A stretch of 64,000 nucleotides of DNA from an uncultured Pseudomonadota bacterium (GTDB lineage: Bacteria; Pseudomonadota; Alphaproteobacteria; RUG11792). Numbering within the stretch: position 1 is the stretch's first letter; each line of letters begins with the position of its first letter. The notes under the pieces are model-generated. The model saw nothing but the letters and a program-made list of their open reading frames with translations. It was not told where the DNA came from and did no database searches. Below are positions 56,316 to 64,000 of this stretch, one piece after another. The DNA lies in contig CADBLQ010000021.1 of the NCBI GenBank assembly GCA_902795615.1, positions 61,073 to 125,072 on the forward strand, given 5' to 3'. The position numbers and the translations under genes are program-made.

Positions 56316-59300
56316 TTAAACTATTACTGATTCTAAATAGTGCAAGATGTCAAGTACAGATTTTATTTCTTTATCATGTTGTTGCAGTATCTTAAATATT
56401 ATATTATCCGCTTTTTTCCTATTGCCATCGGTTTCGGCTAATACCCTACCAGCAGTATAAAACAGAATGTCTATATGATAGTACTGTAACTCTTTCTTGA
56501 AGGTTCGAAGGTAGTTATGTAATTTACAACATAGGTCAATCAAATTAGTTGTTTCTTTTGTATTAGAACGGTTACACGATAAGTCTCCCGAATCAAATAA
56601 GTGTTTAATATTACCGATAATGTTTTTAAAAACTGCATTAATATCTTTTATGTTTATATCCTTAAAATAAGAGGCTAATGGAAATTGTTCTATAAAAAGA
56701 TATAGATGCCAATATACCTCTGTTGGTAAATTATATTCATTCCTGAGCTTCTCCAGTTCTTCAAATAAGGAATTAGTTATTTTTTTAGTGAGTTCCCAAA
56801 CGTTCACATCTTTTGGGTTGTATAAGAATCTTGTATAGCAACGAGCATTTGGTGCATACGACACCGTTACCGCTAGTTTTAGTAATTCCTTAAACTTTTC
56901 TGTATCATGGTTTAAGTCTTTAATCATACTCGGAGATATACCCAATTCTTCTGAGTTATTTAAAAATTTGTATGTTTCTAAAAACTCACGCATTTTTTTT
57001 GCAGTATAATAAATTATTGTTGTTATATCTTCATTTTTAAGTATTTTCGTCGTTTTAAAAGAGGGCTTTTCTATACAACAATGGCTAATAATCTCCCAAT
57101 ACTTAATAAAATCTTCAAATGACATTTTATTTGCACATTTTTTGATATGATCCCACAATATTTTTTTTGTTCGTCGGAAAAACTCTTTTCTATCGTTTCC
57201 TTTGTTATAAACTGCAGATTTGCGGGTATTTTACAATACTCTGAGGTTGTTTCTTCTACAAAGTTTTGAACAGAATTAATAACGTAATTGTAATAGAGTG
57301 TCTCTTCATATGCGTTGTCATTATCATCATCACAAAACAACCTTTTAACAGCATCACGTGGTTTTCTTACACCGTATTCACAGCCCTCGACATATATGTT
57401 ATTAATAGCCTTTACCGCAAGTTCGAAATCATTCGCAGTTTCGTCCAATAAACGCTTGCTATAATCAACGACGGCCTCGTTATCTAATAACGGCTTTTTT
57501 TTAAACTTTCTTTTGAAAGCTCAACTGAAAGCTTAACGAAATTCCTCATCCATTCAGCAGTTCGCAAATTTAGAGCGTCGTACGAGAATCGGTCTTTGTT
57601 AGGGAGGACACACTGTTTTATAATTTCTTTTATATTGTCAAGGTTACAGTTTCTCTCCATTATAAAAAATTGTGCCAATGACAATATTGTATTTAGTTTA
57701 ATTTCTGTACGTTCATTTACATAATGAGCCTTTGTTTTTTTGTCAGCATTACTAAACTGATTGATAGCAACGCGTAATTCTTCAAGTTTCTTAGCTATTT
57801 CTGGTTTCAGTTTCATTTGAGAGGACTCGTTTTCCAAAAAGACTTATTCATTATTCTTACGGGTACCTCTTGGCTGTTTTCACACGACATATTTTCTGAT
57901 TTTTCTTCAGGCTCATCTTTATAGAACCAATCCTTCACAGTATTTTGATTTTTGTACAAAAATGTAGATGCCAGCTTCAGTTCAATAACTTTATTTGTCC
58001 ATTCTTTTTCTACGTTATCTTCAGAAGAATCAATATCAATGGAATCTTCTTGCTCTACTTCAAGTGATTTTTCAGACTCTTCTTCGCCTTTTGCACTATT
58101 CGCTTCCTTATTTAAAAAACGCTTACCAAAATCAGTATTAATGTCAATAATTCTATTGAGTCTGTCAGTTAACTTGATAATATTATCAATAACCCATTCC
58201 GGTCTATCATCAGCCGATATCCTATTGTAGTCTTCTACTAAACCAGACGCTCTTAGTAAAATGTAATCTATTGCAAACTTTTTTGGAGATACATTCAACT
58301 GTACAAGTGTTGTAAACGTTTTCGTAAATTCGTTATATTCATTGGTTGTGTCATACTTGTTAATTTTGGAACTAAAACTCAGCAGATACATGTCTTTAAA
58401 AATTTCTGTAAATTCTGTTGCATCTAGACTCGCCCCATTTAGGAAATGATAAGCTTCTCCAAAATAGTCTGCTACCTATTTTAATATCGGGTAATCACTT
58501 TTAATTTTAATTTCGTTTGTAGTATTAATTTTGAGGTTAACATTACTCTTATTATTCTTAATATTCTTATCTTCTATCTTAAAGCGAGCCGTTGGCTCGA
58601 TCTTGAACATCTTATCAATTGTGGATGCATTTTCATCGATACTTTAGTTATTAACACTTCGGCTATAGTTACTGTTTTTTCTTTGTTGTTGTTGCTTATT
58701 GCCGTCTTGATTATTTATTCTTTGTTGAGAACTAATCTCTTCTTCATAGTGTTCTCTTCTTATCTCTGTTGCTACTTTGTCAAACACAGACTCAAGCACA
58801 GTTTGTCCGTGTATCTGGTACCGACAAATAACAAAGAATTGAGTTAAGTAGCAATCCCAATCGTGTTTGATGTATTGTTTCAACTTTTCTTCATCACCAC
58901 CAAAATATCTTTCACAAAGCGTTCTATACCAACTATCTTGTTTGCTTTCGTAAAACACTTCTGTAAATAATGCACCCACTTTATCCATTGTCATTTTGTC
59001 CTTCGGTTTTGAACCACCATATTTCTCATTAAATCTGTATAACGTTCTAAAGGCTGTTAGTCCATTTATTAACCCGAAAATCCTCTTTCCACTTTCACTC
59101 TCTAACCATTCTCCTCCACTTTCTGCCGTCCCTTCCTTATTTTCCTCATGATTGATGCTTGTTTCATCAGCTTTCTGAAGTTCACTTATCTTCCTATTAA
59201 ATCCTTCAATTACACTTTTACGATACCCTTTATGTCCTGCCCTTTCCCAAACAGGAGTAAACAATTTCTTTAAATTATCTATACTGTCACTATACTTTTC

Positions 59301-59598
59301 TGACCTAGCCCAGTACTTACCATTAATCAATGCTTTTTCATATTTTTTAGTGTTACTCTCTACCGTTTTTGCAACAACACCAATGTTTTCATTAAAGGCA
59401 TCATTTACTATCCTTCCTAAACCTTCTTCTAAGTCAGTTGAAGCAATATTAATGGTCTCTTTCATAGCCTTAGAGCTATCTTCATTAATCGTATTGTCTT
59501 GACCTTTGTTAAGATGTATAAGCAAAGTTGGTTGCAGTAACAGCAAGCGTTACCAGCGTCATTAGAGACAATTTTAATAAAAATCCTGAATGCTTCAT
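56316..59598 (-). pseudogene. broken gene for an exported protein, family member C
   Basis: The ATG at 59598 has a strong ribosome site (AGGAGAA) and encodes a signal peptide starting MKHSGFLLKLSLMTLVTLAV, but the frame hits a stop at 59511-59509. Skipping one base there reaches a frame reading NKGQDNTINED and then the family module: FNENIGVVAK, GKYWARSEKY, IFGLINGLTAF and IKHDWDCYLTQFFV. That frame then meets TAA (58646-58644) and TAG (58478-58476), yet stays open afterwards to about 57840. Three more shifts follow, at a T5 run (complement of 57836-57840) and two A8 runs (57495-57502 and 57161-57168 on this strand). Each needs one extra base to continue. Restored, the gene would encode about 1,090 residues. 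The later open pieces start only at TTG codons within the old frame, so they are fragments, not genes. Confidence 0.8.
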
Positions 59599-59997
59599 AA
59601 CAAGTTCTCCTAAACTAAAAGTTATACAAGTTGTCAGAGATACATAGATGGAATAAACATCTATGATAATACCCATAACCACTTCTAGTTTTAGTATGAT
59701 AGTTTTTTAACAGAGAGTCAAGTATATGTTATATATATAATATGATTGTTGATATATTATACTTTTATAGTGCCATGTTTTACTTTCAAAATCAAGGGGC
59801 TGAATAGAAAAATAAGACTAACAATGTATGGATAAATTTCAAACGATTAGTATTAAAATGATGTTTTAGTGATGCTTATAAAAAGGTTGATTTTCCAATG
59901 AGGAAGAAACAATCACAAATCAAAATAAAAAACAATCCCTTTACCATTCTATTCATACGTGCTACCATGAAGCAGTTGAGTTCTTCTAGGATAATTT
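59599..59997. other. intergenic region between divergent pseudogene and lysK
   Basis: About 400 bases of very AT-rich DNA with short TA runs near 59730-59760. No open frame with a ribosome site, tRNA or conserved RNA is seen. Promoters for both flanking genes must lie here, but I cannot single them out. Confidence 0.6.
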
Positions 59998-61677
59998 GTG
60001 GTTTCTAATTCATTATGTAGTTATTCGAATGCAAAATCATGGGCATTTGAAGAAGCAAAAAAAATTGTTAGTAGATTGGCAAAAATTAAAAAAGACAAAG
60101 TTGTTCTCGAAACGGGATATGGTCCTTCTGGATTACCTCATATAGGAACGTTTGGTGAAGTGTTTAGAACGACGATGGTAATGAACGCATTTAATCGATT
60201 ATCAGATATTCCAGCAACGTTATACGTGTTCTCAGACGACATGGATGGATTTAGAAAGGTTCCAACAAATGTGCCAAAGCAAGAAATGCTAAGCAAGTAT
60301 ATAGATTATCCGCTAACATCAGTACCAGACCCATTTGATAAGTATGGAAGTTTTGCAGAGCATAATAATGCGATGTTAGTCCGCTTTCTTGACTCATTTA
60401 ATTTCAAATATGAGTTTAAAAGTTCCACACAATTATATAAATCTGGTGTTTTTAACAACTGCATCAAAAAAATTTTGGAAAATTTCGACGAAATTATGAG
60501 TATTATGTTGCCCTCATTGCGAGAAGAACGGCAACAAAGTTATAGTCCCATTCTTCCTATTAGTCCTGTTACGCATAAAGTTTTACAAGTTCACATAGAT
60601 GAAATAAATTTGGATAATTATTCAATTGTTTACGTAAATCCAGAAACAGGAACGCAGGAAGAAGTTTCAGTTTTAGATGGAAACTGTAAATTACAATGGA
60701 AAGCCGATTGGGGAATGCGGTGGGTAGCACTAGGTGTTGATTATGAAATGAACGGTAAGGACTTAATTGACAGCTATAAACTTTCTTCGAAGATATGTCG
60801 CGTAATAGGTGGAACACCTCCTGAAAACTTAACGTATGAACTATTTTTAGATGAGGAAGCTAAAAAAATTTCTAAATCTAAAGGTAACGGTCTATCAATT
60901 GATGAATGGTTAAAATATGCTCCTAAGGAAAGCTTAGCGTATTATATGTTTCAAGCACCAAAGCGTGCTAAACGCTTATATTTTGACGTAATTCCGGGCG
61001 CTATGGACGAGTATATAGATGCATTGCAGAAGTATCATGATAATCCGTCTGTTGATAATCCTGTATTTCACATACATGATGGTAATCCACCGTATTACGA
61101 AGGTGTATTAAAGTTTTCATTACTACTGAATTTAGTACAGGCATGCAACACTGCGGATGTAAGTATATTAATGCAATTTATAAATAAGTATTTAGTAAAT
61201 CCACCTATTGTAACGTGTGAATTCATGGCACAATTGGCTAATTATGCAATTGAATATTATAAAGATTTTATAGCTAATTCAAGAATTCCTACAAAACCTA
61301 CAGAACAACAAGTTATAGTTTTGGAAAAGTTGAAAACAGAATTGCAAAAGCTAGCTGAAGGCACGGGAGCAGAAGCAATCCAAAACGTAGTTTTCGAAGT
61401 TGGAAAACAGTATCATCCTGGAGATGCAAAGGCATGGTTTAAAACTCTATATAACGTACTGTTTGGGGCAGACAGTGGGCCCAAAATGGGTTCTTTTATA
61501 TCTTTGTACGGCATCGAAAATACAATTAGTTTGATTAATGAGAGAATTTTATTTAATCCAGTTGCCAGTAACAAAAATATTCGTTATTTATCTGAAGGAA
61601 TGACTGAATATAAAGATGAAACAAGTAATACTGCCAAACAAGGTTTAGCAAGTATAAATAATTCAGAAGTGAGATAG
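59998..61677 (+). CDS. lysK: lysyl-tRNA synthetase, class I (archaeal type)
   Basis: A 559-residue enzyme charging tRNA-Lys. GYGPSGLPHIGTFGEV near 41-56 has the class I HIGH-like motif, and KKISKSKGNGLSI near 288-300 is the KMSKS-like loop. The C-terminal alpha-helical anticodon-binding part follows. Most bacteria use the unrelated class II enzyme; class I is known in archaea and in alphaproteobacteria including Rickettsiales, which fits the window. The start is a GTG at 59998, six bases after AGGA, with no ATG nearby in frame. The last 30 residues (SNTAKQGLASINNSE) look like a loose tail. nrdD follows after 26 bases. Confidence 0.96.
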   Translation: MVSNSLCSYSNAKSWAFEEAKKIVSRLAKIKKDKVVLETGYGPSGLPHIGTFGEVFRTTMVMNAFNRLSDIPATLYVFSDDMDGFRKVPTNVPKQEMLSKYIDYPLTSVPDPFDKYGSFAEHNNAMLVRFLDSFNFKYEFKSSTQLYKSGVFNNCIKKILENFDEIMSIMLPSLREERQQSYSPILPISPVTHKVLQVHIDEINLDNYSIVYVNPETGTQEEVSVLDGNCKLQWKADWGMRWVALGVDYEMNGKDLIDSYKLSSKICRVIGGTPPENLTYELFLDEEAKKISKSKGNGLSIDEWLKYAPKESLAYYMFQAPKRAKRLYFDVIPGAMDEYIDALQKYHDNPSVDNPVFHIHDGNPPYYEGVLKFSLLLNLVQACNTADVSILMQFINKYLVNPPIVTCEFMAQLANYAIEYYKDFIANSRIPTKPTEQQVIVLEKLKTELQKLAEGTGAEAIQNVVFEVGKQYHPGDAKAWFKTLYNVLFGADSGPKMGSFISLYGIENTISLINERILFNPVASNKNIRYLSEGMTEYKDETSNTAKQGLASINNSEVR

Positions 61678-61703
61678 CAATTATTATTTAGGAGAAAATT
61701 TTT

Positions 61704-63713
61704 ATGGTTAACCAAGTTATTCAGTATGTCGTAAAGCGTGATGGCATGTTTGAACAATTTAATGAGGAAAAGATTGTTGAGGCAATATATAAAGCCGTTC
61801 AGGAATCAGGAGAATTTGGGTACTCTGAAACGAAGTTTTTGGCAAAGAACGTAGTTGCCATTATTAATAAGCGTTATGTAGATACTAACCCTCGCATTGA
61901 AGAAATACAAGATATAGTTGAACAGGTTTTAATAAAACACAACCATATAGCTACTGCAAAGACATATATGGTGTATAGAAGGCAACATGCAGTTAAACGT
62001 GCAAAAAAATATTCCACTATTAATGTTGCTGAAACAGTGGATGAATATTTAGATAAATTAGATTGGAGAGTAAAGGCAAATGCCAATTTGGATTACTCTT
62101 TTGGTGGTTTACTTCTTAATCTTTCCGGTAAAGTTATCGCTAAGTATTGGTTGAACAGCATATATCCTCCGGAAATCGCAGAAGCTCACATTGATGGGTT
62201 TATGCATATACATGATTTAGACGTACTTGGTGGGTATTGTGCTGGTTGGTCTTTGCGAGTATTAATACAGGAAGGCTTTAATGGAGGGATTGGCAAAGCT
62301 GAAGCAAATCCCCCAAAACATTTGGCTACTGCGTTTTCACAAATGACTAATTTTTTAGGCTCATTACAAAACGAATGGGCAGGAGCACAGTCATTTAGCT
62401 CATTTGATACATATATGGCTCCATTTATCAGAATGGAGAACTTAAGTTACCAAACAGTAAAACAATGTATGCAGTCGTACATCTTTAATATGAATGTGCC
62501 AAGTCGATGGGGAACTCAAACGCCATTTACTAACGTGACATTTGACTGGACGTGTCCCGATGATCTAAAGAATACACATCCAATTATTGCCGGTGAAGAA
62601 CAACCATTTACGTATGGAGAACTGCAAAAAGAAATGAATATGATTAATCGAGCGTTCATAGAGACTATGTGTGCCGGAGATGCAAAAGGAAGAATATTTA
62701 CGTTTCCGCTACCTACATACAATATAACAAAAGATTTCGATTGGGACGGTGAAAATGTTGATCTATTATTTGAGATGACAGCAAAATATGGTGCTCCTTA
62801 TTTTCAAAATTTTATTAATTCTGATTTAAGTCCTAATATGATCAGATCTATGTGCTGTCGATTACAATTGGATTTACGTGAATTATTAAAGCGAGGAAAT
62901 AGTTTATTTGGTTCGGCAGAGCAGACAGGTTCTGTTGGCATAGTAACTATAAATTGTGCTAGATTGGGATATCTGCATAAAGGCAATGAACAGGGTTTGT
63001 ATAAACATCTTAACGATTTAATGGAGTTAGCAAAGGAAAGTTTGGAAATAAAACGCGAAGTTATTAAAAAATTTTTGGATCAAGGGTTGTATCCATATAC
63101 CAAGCGTTATTTGGGAACTTATAGAAATCATTTTTCTACTATAGGAATAAATGGTGTGCATGAGATGATACTTAACTTCACAGGAGGTAAGGACAATATT
63201 ACTACAAAGACAGGCAAAGCATTTGCTTTGAAGTTTTTAGATTTCATGCGAGCTAAATTAATAGATTTCCAATTACAAACTGGGCATATGTATAATCTCG
63301 AGGCGACACCTGCTGAAGGTTGTATGTACAGGTTTGCAAAAGAAGATGCAAAACGATATTCAGATATTATTCAATCTGGCAAAAAAGGTGCTCCGTACTA
63401 TACAAATTCAACGCAACTACCAGTAGGATACACTGACGATCTATTTGAAGCATTAGATCACCAAGAGGAATTACAACGTAAATATACTGGAGGCACGGTA
63501 GTTCACTTGTATATGGGGGAACGTATATCGGATGCACAAGCATGTAAAAAACTAGTTCGTACAGTTTTAATAAAATATAAAATACCTTATATTACAATAA
63601 CGCCGACATTTTCTATATGCCCAAAACATGGTTATTTAACAGGCGAACATAAATACTGTCCGAAATGCGATATAGAAATTCAAAAGAGAAAGTATAAATC
63701 TAATTCGCTATAA
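61704..63713 (+). CDS. nrdD: anaerobic (class III) ribonucleoside-triphosphate reductase lacking the glycyl-radical end
   Basis: A 669-residue protein with ribosome site AGGAGA before the ATG. It has an N-terminal ATP-cone (about 5-95, VVKRDGMFEQFNEEKIVEAI) and the NrdD barrel: GGYCAGWSLRVL (Cys 179), NMNVPSRWGTQTPFTN, TFPLPTYNITKDF, then MCCRLQLDLRELLKRG and LFGSAEQTGSVG. The C-terminal zinc region CPKHGY to CPKC (639-655) is present, with His in place of one Cys. The chain ends 14 residues later. Family members continue into an RVxGY loop bearing the glycyl radical, which I find neither in this frame nor just downstream. The enzyme is thus either inactive or completed by another protein. 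The activase gene nrdG is not in view. Confidence 0.9.
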   Translation: MVNQVIQYVVKRDGMFEQFNEEKIVEAIYKAVQESGEFGYSETKFLAKNVVAIINKRYVDTNPRIEEIQDIVEQVLIKHNHIATAKTYMVYRRQHAVKRAKKYSTINVAETVDEYLDKLDWRVKANANLDYSFGGLLLNLSGKVIAKYWLNSIYPPEIAEAHIDGFMHIHDLDVLGGYCAGWSLRVLIQEGFNGGIGKAEANPPKHLATAFSQMTNFLGSLQNEWAGAQSFSSFDTYMAPFIRMENLSYQTVKQCMQSYIFNMNVPSRWGTQTPFTNVTFDWTCPDDLKNTHPIIAGEEQPFTYGELQKEMNMINRAFIETMCAGDAKGRIFTFPLPTYNITKDFDWDGENVDLLFEMTAKYGAPYFQNFINSDLSPNMIRSMCCRLQLDLRELLKRGNSLFGSAEQTGSVGIVTINCARLGYLHKGNEQGLYKHLNDLMELAKESLEIKREVIKKFLDQGLYPYTKRYLGTYRNHFSTIGINGVHEMILNFTGGKDNITTKTGKAFALKFLDFMRAKLIDFQLQTGHMYNLEATPAEGCMYRFAKEDAKRYSDIIQSGKKGAPYYTNSTQLPVGYTDDLFEALDHQEELQRKYTGGTVVHLYMGERISDAQACKKLVRTVLIKYKIPYITITPTFSICPKHGYLTGEHKYCPKCDIEIQKRKYKSNSL

Positions 63714-63780
63714 AATTATAACTAACTTGTATATTTGTGTAACATTGTAATTAAAATTTACGAAAAATGCGATAAGCATA

Positions 63781-63821
63781 TGGAGGTCTTGTTGTGCTAT
63801 AGCAGGACAGTAATTCCTCCA
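63781..63821 (+). terminator. long hairpin after nrdD
   Basis: TGGAG/CTCCA (63781-63785 with 63817-63821) and GTCTTG/CAGGAC (63786-63791 with 63803-63808) form a two-part stem, followed by a T6 run about 14 bases later. It is a plausible end of the lysK-nrdD unit. Confidence 0.5.
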
Positions 63822-63910
63822 CTTCGTCGTTAACTTTTTTATTCAAATTTTTCTAATATTCAAGCCCCTCCCCCCATCGCTTTTCAACACAAAACATGGT
63901 GTAATTAAAA

Positions 63911-63931
63911 TACAAAGTACAAAGTACAAAG
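63911..63931. repeat. three-copy heptamer TACAAAG
   Basis: TACAAAG occurs three times in a row near the right edge of the window. It is short and probably the result of replication slippage in non-coding DNA. Confidence 0.9.
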
Positions 63932-64000
63932 ACTATCATTCTAATTTAGTAATTAAAAAATCTATATTCACTACTTAATTAATATACTATTAATATAGTC

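Noticed and set aside
57484..57837. Possible independent 117-codon gene within the family-C region
   Set aside because: It begins only at a TTG inside the previous frame, lacks a ribosome site, and continues the neighbouring frame if one base is added at a homopolymer.
58476..58646. Programmed stop readthrough or an altered genetic code in the family-C gene
   Set aside because: TAA and TAG end many intact genes in this window, and the same locus also has frameshifts, so decay is simpler.

Overview
The window is an AT-rich bacterial chromosome segment with dense housekeeping genes. It most likely comes from an alphaproteobacterium with a reduced genome that lives inside a eukaryotic host. The alphaproteobacterial signals are a CckA-type hybrid kinase, a GapR/DUF2312 protein, an archaeal-type class I lysyl-tRNA synthetase, an R. 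rubrum-like proton pyrophosphatase and an isolated HK97-type portal gene of the gene-transfer-agent kind. Signals of an endosymbiont or parasite are scattered unknown exported proteins, a multiply broken pseudogene of one of them, and pared-down versions of AddB, TamB and FtsY. Class III (anaerobic) ribonucleotide reductase is present, which hints at a low-oxygen habitat. The placement near Holosporales or Rickettsiales is inference; no rRNA gene is present to test it.

Layout. 1-10 kb: the 3' part of a DegT-type aminotransferase, two related exported proteins, a CPA2 antiporter, an unknown membrane protein, an AddB-like remnant with miaA, and hppA. 10-17 kb: one long leftward gene run, rpsM-rpsK-rpoA-rplQ-bamE-yraN-dolP-like-uppS-mnmA-murE, joining translation and transcription to envelope building. 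17-20 kb: a 925-residue exported protein (family member A). 20-29 kb: murA-ftsY-DAACS symporter, tsaC, an M23 endopeptidase and yajC-secD-secF. 29-34 kb: an MFS carrier, a possible exported deubiquitinase-like protein, tdk and the lone portal gene. 34-41 kb: atpHAGD without atpC, followed by a short TamB. 41-43 kb: tRNA-Asn, tRNA-Leu, a tiny exported protein and a structured intergenic region. 43-56 kb: RNase J, pyrH, three unrelated-looking exported proteins, gapR, family member B, a DUF167 gene, cckA, rpmA-rplU and dusB. 56-60 kb: the pseudogene of family member C. 60-64 kb: lysK and nrdD.

The most interesting content is the set of Sec-exported proteins with no recognised function, placed one by one between housekeeping genes. 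Three of them (A, B and the broken C) share an N-terminal module with an invariant YWA, an (I/V)x(G/A)LxNG-like segment and an HDxxCYLxQF motif. A second group of small exported proteins (998-1774, 2011-2760, 44938-45819) shares shorter blocks. A third (30580-32388) has Cys, His and Trp-Tyr-x-x-Asp boxes reminiscent of ubiquitin-specific proteases. The intact SecDF/YajC/FtsY export machinery in the same window would supply their passage across the inner membrane.

Enzymes with altered key positions are also present: NrdD ends before the glycyl-radical loop, UppS lacks several pyrophosphate-binding residues, and the DAACS symporter has changed substrate and sodium-site residues. All assignments come from reading the translated sequence by eye; no database search was possible.
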